DNA of 32,518 bases from Hellea sp. (GCA_023300105.1 JALZWM010000145.1:1-32518); one strand, 5' to 3'. Numbered from the stretch's first letter, positions 17,404 to 25,167 are shown. A program made the numbers and translations. The notes: generated by a model from the sequence alone, not told the origin.

Positions 17404-17518
17404 GAATCCTGCCGTTTAAATATAGGCTTCTATGGAGCAAACATAGTTGATAGAGAGTTACTAAGATAACGCTTCATACAGTTATCACCTATTTTAAAAC
17501 ACGGCTTGAAAATCATTC
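17404..17518. promoter_or_regulatory. Divergent promoter region amiC / uracil-DNA glycosylase
   Basis: This is a 115-base AT-rich gap. An inverted repeat AATCAT-TC-ATGATT spans the start codon of the glycosylase gene (about 17511-17524), and no Shine-Dalgarno sequence precedes that start. The palindrome could be an operator or hinder initiation; no promoter hexamers are clear. Confidence 0.35.
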
Positions 17519-18106
17519 ATGATTGAAAAATTGAAAATCGAGATTAAAAATTGTACAGTCTGCACGCGCTCAGACACCCCCTTGCCTGTTACCCCAAACC
17601 CAGTTCTAAGCGGACATACGAAGGCCCGCATCCGTATTATCGGGCAAGCCCCTGGAACTTTAGCCCATGCTAGCGGCCGCCCCTTTACAGATCCGTCGGG
17701 CGTAAGACTGCGCGATTGGCTCGGAGTCACTGAAACCGAATTCTATAATGAAAACCTAATTGCCGTGACACCCATGGGATTTTGTTTTCCAGGGCAAGAT
17801 TCTAAAGGCGGCGACCTCCCGCCCCGCACAGAGTGCGCCCCGCTCTGGCAAGCTAGGCTTACGGCGGCCCTCCCCAACGTTGAACTCACGCTCTTAGTCG
17901 GTATGTACGCCGTCAAACATGTGTTAGAAGAGCGTGCGAAAAGGAACCTTACCGAAACCGTACGCCATTGGCGAGATTACGGACCAAACATCATGCCAAT
18001 CCCTCACCCCAGCTGGCGTAATAATGGCTGGATAAAGCGCCACGATTTCTTTGCTGAAGAGTTAATCCAATTAAAACTACGCGTGCGTGAGATAATTGAG
18101 CGTTAA
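17519..18106 (+). CDS. Uracil-DNA glycosylase family protein (Fe-S, family 4/5-like)
   Basis: This is a 195-residue member of the uracil-DNA glycosylase superfamily (COG1573), which removes uracil from DNA to start base-excision repair. Four cysteines, Cys12, Cys15, Cys89 and Cys106, match the spacing of the 4Fe-4S ligands in family 4 enzymes. Motif A is GQAPGTLAHASGRPF (42-56), where classic family 4 has GEAPG; motif B is HPSWRNNGW (163-171). The DPSGVRLRDWLGV stretch (58-70) is characteristic of a separate bacterial subgroup, so the exact substrate is uncertain. The ATG overlaps a palindrome and has no clear ribosome binding site, but no other in-frame start keeps the first cysteines. The gene converges on the DUF962 gene. 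Confidence 0.85.
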   Translation: MIEKLKIEIKNCTVCTRSDTPLPVTPNPVLSGHTKARIRIIGQAPGTLAHASGRPFTDPSGVRLRDWLGVTETEFYNENLIAVTPMGFCFPGQDSKGGDLPPRTECAPLWQARLTAALPNVELTLLVGMYAVKHVLEERAKRNLTETVRHWRDYGPNIMPIPHPSWRNNGWIKRHDFFAEELIQLKLRVREIIER

Positions 18107-18117
18107 AGAGTAACGCA

Positions 18118-18462
18118 TTAGGGTCGATTCACGCCAGAATTGACACCTGCTCGCAAAAGTTCGGCACCAATTTTTCCTGTCAGAAAACAATAAAGCATTT
18201 TAAAATCAGCCGCGAGAGACCAGAGCGGATAAGTAAATGTCGCGGGCTTATTGCGCTCAATCATGCCGTGGCTGCCCCATGCAAAAACGTACCCGCAGAG
18301 AAAAGTAAGCGGGAGGAACATCCACTTTTGAGAGATAATCACAGTCAACAGGGTTAATATCGCCAGACTTGTCCCAACATAATGCCAAGCCCGCGTCGCT
18401 GGCAGGCGATGCTCTTGAAGGTAATAAGGCCAAAATTCAGCAAAGGTCGTGTGTTCGCGCAT
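18118..18462 (-). CDS. DUF962 / Mpo1-like small membrane protein
   Basis: This is a 114-residue protein with the DUF962 pattern: FWPYYLQEH (10-18), TRAWHYVGT (23-31), GYVFAWGSHGMIERNKPATF (57-76) and YPLWSLAADFKM (78-89). Two hydrophobic segments lie near 29-45 and 48-62. The conserved His18, His27 and His65 correspond to likely metal ligands. In yeast the relative Mpo1 is an iron-dependent dioxygenase in alpha-oxidation of 2-hydroxy fatty acids. Bacterial members are mostly uncharacterised, so lipid oxidation is a suggestion only. ATG 18462 has a good AGGAG site. The upstream intergenic region holds CtrA-like motifs and a small RNA candidate. Confidence 0.85.
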   Translation of the reverse strand: MREHTTFAEFWPYYLQEHRLPATRAWHYVGTSLAILTLLTVIISQKWMFLPLTFLCGYVFAWGSHGMIERNKPATFTYPLWSLAADFKMLYCFLTGKIGAELLRAGVNSGVNRP

Positions 18463-18513
18463 GATTTACTCCTTTTTTTGGCTTTTATCAGCAAAACTGA
18501 ATCAAACCTCAAA

Positions 18514-18564
18514 TTAAATTTTAATATTAACCTTTAATTAACCTTGTTCGTTAATACAGATTAA
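18514..18564. promoter_or_regulatory. Cluster of CtrA-like binding motifs
   Basis: TTAA-N7-TTAACC at 18527-18543 matches the alphaproteobacterial CtrA consensus TTAA-N7-TTAAC exactly. A second near match, TTAA-N6-TTAA, lies at 18551-18564, and single TTAA half-sites occur at 18514 and 18521. If the small RNA starts near 18562-18565, the main box covers its -35 position, the usual place for CtrA activation. The region is AT-rich, so some TTAA words will be chance. Confidence 0.5.
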
Positions 18565-18629
18565 GTCTTCTCTAGAAGACACACCATTCACCTAATACCT
18601 TCGGGAGCTCTTGAGCTCCCTTTTTTTTT
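18562..18629 (+). ncRNA. Putative small RNA with two stem-loops
   Basis: This is a plus-strand candidate transcript of about 65-70 bases lying between two minus-strand genes. It contains a 5' hairpin GTCTTCT-CT-AGAAGAC (18565-18580), a single-stranded linker, and a terminator hairpin with nine T residues. No plus-strand gene ends nearby (the closest, the glycosylase, stops at 18106), so the terminator needs a transcript of its own. No known RNA family is recognised and the exact 5' end is inferred. A CtrA-like box sits just upstream. Confidence 0.5.
18603..18629 (+). terminator. Strong orphan Rho-independent terminator
   Basis: The perfect inverted repeat GGGAGCTC (18603-18610) / GAGCTCCC (18613-18620) is followed by nine T residues (18621-18629). 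The T-tract is on the plus strand only. For the flanking minus-strand mgtE the hairpin is preceded by the A-run and has no U-tract after it, so it does not serve mgtE. Confidence 0.9.
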
Positions 18630-18654
18630 GGACAAAACACAATCAATTATTCAG

Positions 18655-20034
18655 TTAGAGTAATATCAGCGCCGAGAATCCAAGGAACGCAAAGAAACCA
18701 ATAATATCCGTAACTGTTGTCACGAAGACCGAAGACGCAACTGCAGGGTCCGCTCCAAAACGCTTTAAGCTCAAGGGTACTAAAATACCTGCAAAGCCCG
18801 CAAAGATATGATTTATGAGCATCGCGATAAATGCGACCAATGCTAGCTTTGGATCCTTAAACCACACATAAGTGATAGCCGCTAAGGTTAGTGCGAATAT
18901 CAGGCCTATAATAAGCGCAGCAACCCCCTCGCGGCGAATAGCTCGCCAAGCTGTTTGGTTTGTAAGATCACGCTCAGTCAAATTTCTAACGGCCACCGCT
19001 AAGGCTTGTGTGCCCGCATTGCCTCCCATAGAGGCTACGATAGGCATAAGCACCGCTAAAGAGACAATCTGGGAAATAGCGAAATCAAATTGCGCGATGA
19101 CAAGCGACGCTAAGATGGCTGTCAGCAAATTTACAAAGAGCCAAGGCGCGCGCGCTTTTACTGTTGTCAAAGCTGTATCCGTCAATCCCGCTTCGGAGAC
19201 GCCAGCCATGGCTAGCATATCTTCTTTGTTTTCGTCTTGGATAATTTCGATAATATCATCCACCGTCATCATCCCCACTAACCGGCCTGCGTCATCAATA
19301 ACAGGGGCTGAAATAAGGTTATATTTCTCAAACAAATAAGCGGCTTCTTCCTGATCCATGTTTTGAGGAATGGAGACCAATTTTTCACCCGAAATATCAG
19401 AAAGTTTAACCTCTCTTTGTTGCCTAATAAGCTGTGAAACAGGCACATAGCCAATGGGTTTAAACCCAGCATCCACGATATAGATGTTAAAAAATAGCTC
19501 AGGTAAATTCTCCCCCGTGTCGCGCATATGATCAATTGTATCGCCTACGCTCCAAAAAGAAGGTGCGGCCACAAATTCACGCTGCATGAGACGGCCAATC
19601 GTCTCATTATCAAATCTTAGTGAGGCCTCAAGCGCCGCGCGGTCATCAGGTTCCAAAGCTTGCAGAACTTGAACACGCTGTCCCGCTTCCATCTCTTCAA
19701 AAATCTGAGTAGCATCATCATTATCAATATCGGTAATCGCTTCCACGATTTGGTTCGATGGCAATAGTGGAAGAATGTCTTCAACGATTTCATCTTCCAG
19801 TTCAACGAGAACGTCACCTGAAATCAATTCAGGCATGTCTTCAATTAAACTTTCACGTTGCTCCGTGGTTAATTGTTCAAATTGATCAGAGAAATCGGCA
19901 GGATGTAACTTGAGCAAATCTGATAAGTTGGGCGTATCTAGGAGTTTTTTAACAATCAAGTTGTCATCGGTTTCGAGTTCAACCCCAGTTTCAGCTTTAG
20001 TTTTGGGCGGTGTTGTGATTTTGGCACTGTCCAT
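18655..20034 (-). CDS. mgtE: Magnesium transporter MgtE
   Basis: MgtE is an inner-membrane Mg2+ channel gated by cytoplasmic magnesium. The 459-residue protein has the full layout: an MgtE_N superhelical domain (about 40-140) with repeated acidic helices, two CBS domains (about 145-270; one ends VIDDAGRLVGMMTVDDIIEII), the plug helix, and five transmembrane helices from about 290. The diagnostic PIVASMGGNAGTQ loop and DPAVASSVFVTTVTDIIGF pore segment are intact. An in-frame GTG lies at 20037, but the ATG at 20034 has the better spacing (AGGAG, six bases) and is preferred. No magnesium riboswitch is visible in the short leader. It is divergent from the prepilin peptidase gene by about 43 bases. 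Confidence 0.95.
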   Translation of the reverse strand: MDSAKITTPPKTKAETGVELETDDNLIVKKLLDTPNLSDLLKLHPADFSDQFEQLTTEQRESLIEDMPELISGDVLVELEDEIVEDILPLLPSNQIVEAITDIDNDDATQIFEEMEAGQRVQVLQALEPDDRAALEASLRFDNETIGRLMQREFVAAPSFWSVGDTIDHMRDTGENLPELFFNIYIVDAGFKPIGYVPVSQLIRQQREVKLSDISGEKLVSIPQNMDQEEAAYLFEKYNLISAPVIDDAGRLVGMMTVDDIIEIIQDENKEDMLAMAGVSEAGLTDTALTTVKARAPWLFVNLLTAILASLVIAQFDFAISQIVSLAVLMPIVASMGGNAGTQALAVAVRNLTERDLTNQTAWRAIRREGVAALIIGLIFALTLAAITYVWFKDPKLALVAFIAMLINHIFAGFAGILVPLSLKRFGADPAVASSVFVTTVTDIIGFFAFLGFSALILL

Positions 20035-20077
20035 CACCCGCTCCTATAATATCTGGTTTGAAAAACTTAAGCTTCTT

Positions 20078-20584
20078 ATGACGGGAAGTCTTGCGAATGA
20101 GAAGAGGAAAGGCTTAAGTTTATCTGTGAATGCATTTGAAACATATCTTTTATTTGGTGGCGTCTTATCGACGACCCTTATCTGTCTAGCATGGACCGAC
20201 ATTAAAACCTTTCGCCTCCCTGATAAGCTTACTCTTCCCCTCATAGGTCTTGGTATTTTGCAAGCTTATTTAGTTGCGGACATTCGCGCGAGTCTCATAG
20301 GCGCGTTCATAGGCTATGTCTCATTTGTTTCAATCGAACACGCCTTCAAGGCCTTGCGCGGGAAAGACGGTTTGGGCCGCGGTGATGCTAAGCTCTTAGC
20401 TGCAGGCGGCGCGTGGTGCGGCTGGAGCGGATTGCCGTTGATTGTCTTGATCGGTAGTGGCGCCGGGCTACTGTTAGCCCTCTTGCCTAAATACAAAGAT
20501 ATGGGGCGTATTCCATTTGGTCCTTGCCTCGCTTTTGGAATTTTTATGGTTTGGACAGCTAGCGCCTATGTCGCCATCAGCTAA
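20078..20584 (+). CDS. A24 family prepilin peptidase (type II secretion/Flp type, short form)
   Basis: This membrane aspartyl protease cuts the leader from prepilins or pseudopilins. It is 168 residues from ATG 20078, with about five or six hydrophobic segments. The two catalytic aspartates are in LAWTDIKTFRLPD and in the GxGD motif LGRGDAKLLAAGGAWCG. The N-terminal methyltransferase domain and zinc cysteines of full-length GspO/PilD are absent, as in CpaA/TadV-type enzymes. The open frame extends back to 19910 inside mgtE, but that part is antisense to mgtE and is rejected. A GTG at 20126 (152 residues) is another possible start; neither has a strong ribosome binding site. Being next to gspN/gspD/gspC suggests it serves type II secretion (GspO role), but service to Flp pili elsewhere is possible. 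It converges on the lipoprotein gene. Confidence 0.85.
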   Translation: MTGSLANEKRKGLSLSVNAFETYLLFGGVLSTTLICLAWTDIKTFRLPDKLTLPLIGLGILQAYLVADIRASLIGAFIGYVSFVSIEHAFKALRGKDGLGRGDAKLLAAGGAWCGWSGLPLIVLIGSGAGLLLALLPKYKDMGRIPFGPCLAFGIFMVWTASAYVAIS

Positions 20585-20594
20585 TTGTTCAAAC

Positions 20595-21026
20595 CTAAGT
20601 CTGACAACTATAAAGCCCGACAACAGGTATCACAGTTTCCCAACCATTCGCATCTAGGTTTGTAATACTTCCTGACTTATACCGTGTGCTCTCTTGGAAC
20701 GTTTGCGCCTCGCGTAATGACAGAGACATTTTCTGACCATTTTTATCCGTGAATAACCGCTCTGTACGAATATCCGTTTTGTCTGCTGGGGTAATGATGG
20801 TCTCCTGACCATTTTGGTAAAACACAGCCTTTTTTTGGTCGACATACAAAATAAACGTCTTTGCCTGATCTGCCTTCCAAACAAACAGGCCACAATCACC
20901 AGAGGCTAGTGTGCGCGGCGCTAGCCCTATACGTTCTGTTTGAGGCACACTCGCTGTATCTACGGTCGCACAGCCCGCAAGAAAGCCGATAAAAGAGGCT
21001 GTAATAATTTTCAAGCAAAGGTGCAT
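20595..21026 (-). CDS. Small lipoprotein of unknown function in the type II secretion cluster
   Basis: This is a 143-residue protein with a lipoprotein signal MHLCLKIITASFIGFLAGC, giving lipidated Cys19 (LAGC lipobox) and Ala at +2, which suggests outer-membrane sorting. The mature part is polar and beta-rich, with GDCGLFVWK at 43-51 and a final LYSCQT. Cys45 and Cys141 could form a disulfide joining both ends. I do not recognise a named family. An upstream in-frame ATG at 21044 overlaps gspN by ten bases, but the ATG at 21026 has AGAGG four to five bases upstream, overlapping the gspN stop, and yields a normal signal sequence. The position directly after gspN suggests a type II secretion accessory, possibly pilotin-like; that is inference only. 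Confidence 0.75.
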   Translation of the reverse strand: MHLCLKIITASFIGFLAGCATVDTASVPQTERIGLAPRTLASGDCGLFVWKADQAKTFILYVDQKKAVFYQNGQETIITPADKTDIRTERLFTDKNGQKMSLSLREAQTFQESTRYKSGSITNLDANGWETVIPVVGLYSCQT

Positions 21027-21034
21027 AATACCTC

Positions 21035-21742
21035 TTAGCGCCATTTACCTTGCTCTGTCAGCTTGAATTCACTGTTCTTTTTTTCAAAGCCATAAAGCGG
21101 TAAAACAAGGCCAGCTTCGGGCTGTGTGGTACGCACGGATATATCAGCGCGATAAGCGCCATTTGGAGCAATCCGCAAATCAGCCTTTATTGTTTGCCCA
21201 TTTTCTGTTCCAGAAAGCCTCGCAAAGAGATCACCGTTCTCACAACTGAGAGGTCCTGATATAACGGGGCCTTGCCATTGCCACCTCGCTTTATTTAGCG
21301 ATAGAAAATTTGTGTTGGCCTGTCCGTTAGCCGACACACAATTCTTGTCAAATTTCATGTTCTCTATTTGAATATTAACATCGCCGGCAAGTTCTTTAAG
21401 ACGTCCATCAGTTGTCGGTAATTTTGCTAATTGTCCTGTAAAGTTAAGTCCTAGAATTTGATTTCGAGACGCTTTACCGGATATTTGCATCGCCCCAGAA
21501 GAGGTTTGAAATGACAAAGGTAGACCGTCTGTAATAACTGACTTCGGATTAAGTTTGAATTGGGCGGCTCCAATAAAGTCCAGTCCAGAAATTTTACCGT
21601 TCCATACCGTTCCCGAGTATTGAATATTTGTTCCAAGACCGTTGGGCATGATATGCGGGGCGGCCCAAGCCAAAGGCAATTGCCTTATAAGGCCAAAACT
21701 AGCTCCACATACAAAAATTAAAACAAGAGGTATTTTTTTCAT
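21035..21742 (-). CDS. gspN: Type II secretion system protein N
   Basis: This is a 235-residue bitopic inner-membrane protein with an N-terminal hydrophobic anchor (about 4-20) and a beta-rich periplasmic domain. The T2SSN features are visible: IQYSGTVWNGKISGL (40-54), a cysteine pair (NCVSANG and LSCENG, likely a disulfide), RIAPNGAYRADISVRTTQPEAG and the ending LPLYGFEKKNSEFKLTEQGKW. GspN is an accessory T2SS part found in some systems, and its precise role is unclear. The gene starts 81 bases after gspD and is followed by a small lipoprotein gene whose ribosome binding site overlaps the gspN stop. The start has only a weak GAGAAG site. Confidence 0.85.
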   Translation of the reverse strand: MKKIPLVLIFVCGASFGLIRQLPLAWAAPHIMPNGLGTNIQYSGTVWNGKISGLDFIGAAQFKLNPKSVITDGLPLSFQTSSGAMQISGKASRNQILGLNFTGQLAKLPTTDGRLKELAGDVNIQIENMKFDKNCVSANGQANTNFLSLNKARWQWQGPVISGPLSCENGDLFARLSGTENGQTIKADLRIAPNGAYRADISVRTTQPEAGLVLPLYGFEKKNSEFKLTEQGKWR

Positions 21743-21823
21743 TCTTAGCTTCTCATGGATTTACGATTCTAACGCACCTATGATTGGCTGGCACCTATTG
21801 AAACAAATGAATCAAAGTTCAGT

Positions 21824-24349
21824 TTAACACTGACCATTAGGTACGTTGAGACTTTCGCCAACGACAATGTTAAAGTCAGAATCTAAACCATTTAAAGCCT
21901 TCAAATCATTCACACTCACGCAAGCCTTACGCGCTAATGAATAAACCGTATCCCCCTTTATAACGACGTGCATATTATCGATATTTTCTGAAATTACGTT
22001 ATCGGTATATTTTTCAGTATATAGGGGCTTTGTAAAAGACGGGGGTGTTTCACTCGCAGGATAATAATTAGCGAGCTGAAAACTCGCAGACGGAGCTATA
22101 TCAGCGGCTTTATTCGTCTCCTCAAAAGAGGCAATGTCTACTCTCTCCGTTGGATTAATTATTTGAGACGGTAATTCTTGATATGTTGAAATATTACTCT
22201 CAAAATCATTTTGAATTGTTTGGCTAACCGGCCCTTGATAGGTAATACTGCGCGATTGAAGATTAATATCAGCTTGATCAATCCCCTGATTTACAGCTGG
22301 GCTTACATAAACTTTCTCGGTAGCGACATAACTTTGAGCTTGTTCCAAACTTTGAGTTGGTTCTGGCAAAGATTGAATCACCTTAGCGGCATCACCCGAC
22401 TGGTTATAGGCCATTGGCGCGACGTAAGCGTTTGAAGATATAAGGTTTCCATTTATTTGTTGTGAACCCGTCTCATTCAAAAAAGAATCAATTTTAGAAA
22501 CGCCGCGGCCAGATTGTTGTCTGTCTTCAAAACGCATCCGATTAAGGCTTCGTTCCGTAAGAGGCCGTGCATCAGACGCATTTCGAATAATTGTAGGGCG
22601 TAGGAATACCATCAAATTTGTTTTTCTGCGGGACGTACCTTTGGATTGGAACGCTTTGCCCAGAACTGGAATATCCCCTAAGAGAGGGACTTTAGACAGA
22701 CTTATTTCTTCATCATCTTGAAGTAAGCCTCCTAGAACAATTATTTCTTTATCATTGGCTAAAACCGTTGTCTGAATTGAGCGCTTATTTGTCACAAAAT
22801 CACCAGAGATAGACGTCAAAGCCCCAGAAATAGACGAAACTTCCTGATTAATTTCAAGGCGAACAACATCGCCTTCACTAATTTGCGGAAGAACATCGAG
22901 TTGTATTCCAACCTCTTGGCGTTCAAATGTTCTGAAGGGGTTTATGTTACCCGCGCCCGCACCCAGTAAGCTCTCACCCGTTGTAATCGGAATTTCTTGA
23001 CCAACCAAGAATGTAGCGGGGACATTATCCAGAGTTGTTACAAATGGCATAGACAAAATATTTGTATCTTCGTCGGTTTCAAGAGCATTCACGACAGCAC
23101 TGTAAAGCGTATCTCCTGATATACCGCCAATGCCTGCTATTCCCCCATCAAGTCCAACAATAGAACTAATAGCGGCAGCTTGTTCCGTCGCGTCAAATCC
23201 ATCTTGCCCACCTGCAATCACACCCGCTAGTCCCAAAATATTAGGCGCGGCGCGGGAAAAGTTAGAAGATAACAAAGGCACAGCATTTCCGTTCAAACCC
23301 GCGATTGCAAACTCAACGCCGAGCTCCTTTGCAGCTGTATCTGAAATTTCGACAATAATAGCTTCAACCAAAACCTGAGGTCTGCGAACATCAAGACGGC
23401 GAATAATTTGCTCTAGCGCTTCTTGCGTATCACCAGATGCGCTGATGACTAAAGTATTACTACCCTGTTCATAGGCGACAGTCGGTGCGGCTTGTCCGTC
23501 AATCTGATAGGCAGGAAGCAAGGTTGTCAGCAGCTCAATAATATTCTCGCCATTCGCAAAGCGCAGCGGCACAACACTGACAGCGCCGCGCGGTGAAACA
23601 CTTCCAACATCCATACTCGATATAATAGGGCGTAACTTTTCTATATCCAAAGCTCGACCTTGAACAATAAGGCTATTGGTTCCAGGAATGGCAACAACTC
23701 TATATTTAGGTTTTGCCCCTGCGAGAGACTTTAGGGCCTCTTCTGCGTCAATCGCAGATAGACTATTCAACCGGAATGTTTCAACTCGAGTATCACTCGT
23801 ATCCATTGCAGCAATAATTTCACGCGCTTTACGTAAATTTTCAGGAAAATCTGTAATCACCAAGACGTTCCCGCCCGGGTTAGCCGTCAATTGACCTTGG
23901 CTGTGCATAACAGGTTTTATCAACCGCGCCGCTTCAGAGGCATCAGTTTGGGACAGTTTTATAACGGTCGTGGCAAACCGACCATTGACCCCGTCACCTA
24001 CCGTAAATGGAGCATCTTGGGCCGCGCCTTGAATAAGTGTAATTCTGTACTCACCCGTAGCCGTGCGCACTAATGTATAACCGTGAACACGCATCACGTC
24101 TTTGAAAACTTCAAAAACTTCAACGGGGCTAAGAGATTGTTCTGAGGAAATCGTAACTTTACCCTGTACGCGCGGGTCGACAATAAATGTCTTTCCCGTA
24201 ACAATAGACACATTATTAATAAAAGCACGTATGTCCGCCTGCTGCATCGTAATCAGATGATCGCCCGCAGCGAAGCTAGGCATTGTCAACGCGCCACAAG
24301 CTAGGGCTGTTACTGCAATGGAACTTAAAATTTTACGCTTCAGACTCAT
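21824..24349 (-). CDS. gspD: Type II secretion secretin GspD with C-terminal LysM domain
   Basis: GspD forms the outer-membrane channel through which folded proteins leave. The 841 residues comprise a signal peptide (cleavage near 27), N0 (about 30-105), N1 (about 125-185), N2 (about 189-250) and N3 (about 256-320) domains. The secretin barrel core lies at about 325-590 with VPATFLVGQEIPITTGES, EVGIQLDVLP and VPLLGDIPVLGKAF. After the barrel comes a 200-residue Gln/Ser/Tyr-rich linker and a LysM domain at about 794-837 (HVVIKGDTVYSLARKAC ... VGESLNVPNG). The protein ends in Cys841, which may bond with Cys810. A LysM here could tie the channel to peptidoglycan and replace the pilotin-binding S domain. 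The start overlaps the gspC stop (TAATG), so the two are coupled. Gene assignment is secure; the function of the tail is inferred. Confidence 0.95.
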   Translation of the reverse strand: MSLKRKILSSIAVTALACGALTMPSFAAGDHLITMQQADIRAFINNVSIVTGKTFIVDPRVQGKVTISSEQSLSPVEVFEVFKDVMRVHGYTLVRTATGEYRITLIQGAAQDAPFTVGDGVNGRFATTVIKLSQTDASEAARLIKPVMHSQGQLTANPGGNVLVITDFPENLRKAREIIAAMDTSDTRVETFRLNSLSAIDAEEALKSLAGAKPKYRVVAIPGTNSLIVQGRALDIEKLRPIISSMDVGSVSPRGAVSVVPLRFANGENIIELLTTLLPAYQIDGQAAPTVAYEQGSNTLVISASGDTQEALEQIIRRLDVRRPQVLVEAIIVEISDTAAKELGVEFAIAGLNGNAVPLLSSNFSRAAPNILGLAGVIAGGQDGFDATEQAAAISSIVGLDGGIAGIGGISGDTLYSAVVNALETDEDTNILSMPFVTTLDNVPATFLVGQEIPITTGESLLGAGAGNINPFRTFERQEVGIQLDVLPQISEGDVVRLEINQEVSSISGALTSISGDFVTNKRSIQTTVLANDKEIIVLGGLLQDDEEISLSKVPLLGDIPVLGKAFQSKGTSRRKTNLMVFLRPTIIRNASDARPLTERSLNRMRFEDRQQSGRGVSKIDSFLNETGSQQINGNLISSNAYVAPMAYNQSGDAAKVIQSLPEPTQSLEQAQSYVATEKVYVSPAVNQGIDQADINLQSRSITYQGPVSQTIQNDFESNISTYQELPSQIINPTERVDIASFEETNKAADIAPSASFQLANYYPASETPPSFTKPLYTEKYTDNVISENIDNMHVVIKGDTVYSLARKACVSVNDLKALNGLDSDFNIVVGESLNVPNGQC

Positions 24350-25167
24350 TACTTAGTTCCTAACTGAATTGTTTGCGTTTGACCATTGCGCAATACTGTT
24401 AGATCAACTTGTTTTTTTTGAGATGCCTCTTGGAATAATTTCAAAAGGTCGACATTTCCTTGCGTTATATCTTTACCGTCAAATGCGGTGACAATATCTC
24501 CGCGTTCGAAACCAAATTTTTTCACATCAAGACCAGGGCTATTTGATTTCACTTTATACCCTTGTAACTTTCCGTTCTTCAATGACCTGCGCAAGTTCAC
24601 ACTTTTTAAAAGCGACATCACGTCACCGCTTAGCACAGAATCAGGTGAAGTTTTTTTTTGTTGAGGGGCTGTTTTTGTTCTCGAAAGGCCAATATCCTTG
24701 TCACGTTCAAATGTTAGCCTCTGTAATTGTCCGTTTACTGACAAGACAACAAAATCTTTATTGACCGCTTTCAGAATAACATCAGAGATTACCTCCTCAT
24801 CTATACGGTAAACAGCTTCTTTCTTATCTGAAGTTCGCAAAATTGCGCTTCCATTATCTCCAGCAATACGGCCTGTCATTTTCAAATTCAAAGTTGTCTC
24901 AGGGACATCCTCATTCAAGACAACAGATTTAGTAACGGGCTCCGAATTTGAGGTTTTAAAAGGATCCGTAGTGAAAGAAAAATTAGCCGCTTTTACAACA
25001 GGTGCAACCGGGGCGGATGTTGTAAGGTTATCACTCACCCAAAGGCTTTCAGGATTCGTTAGTGTAATAACGATTTTCGCGATAAAATAAGCAAGCACAG
25101 CCAAGAGCAGTAAAAACACAAGTTTTACAGGCCATTTAACATTACTTTTTGTGGCAGTTACCGCCAT
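24349..25167 (-). CDS. gspC: Type II secretion system protein GspC with PDZ domain
   Basis: GspC links the inner-membrane platform to the secretin. The 272-residue protein has a short cytoplasmic start, a transmembrane helix at about 14-35, a Ser/Thr/Pro linker, an HR domain (about 90-155, LNLKMTGRIAGDNGSAILRTSDKKEAVYRIDEEV) that contacts GspD N0, and a C-terminal PDZ domain (about 190-270; LQGYKVKSNSPG, FGFERGDIVTAFDGKDITQ, VLRNGQTQTI). It overlaps gspD by one base. It is divergent from folD, with 227 bases between starts. None of gspE to gspM is in the window, so the energy and pseudopilin genes must lie elsewhere. Confidence 0.93.
   Translation of the reverse strand: MAVTATKSNVKWPVKLVFLLLLAVLAYFIAKIVITLTNPESLWVSDNLTTSAPVAPVVKAANFSFTTDPFKTSNSEPVTKSVVLNEDVPETTLNLKMTGRIAGDNGSAILRTSDKKEAVYRIDEEVISDVILKAVNKDFVVLSVNGQLQRLTFERDKDIGLSRTKTAPQQKKTSPDSVLSGDVMSLLKSVNLRRSLKNGKLQGYKVKSNSPGLDVKKFGFERGDIVTAFDGKDITQGNVDLLKLFQEASQKKQVDLTVLRNGQTQTIQLGTK

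Noticed and set aside
18603-18629. The strong hairpin as the mgtE terminator
   Set aside because: mgtE is on the minus strand, where the hairpin is preceded by an A-run and followed by GAAGG, with no U-tract.
19910-20077. Extension of the prepilin peptidase frame back to 19910
   Set aside because: This part is antisense to the conserved N-terminus of mgtE and is unlike any A24 peptidase; the frame is open by chance.
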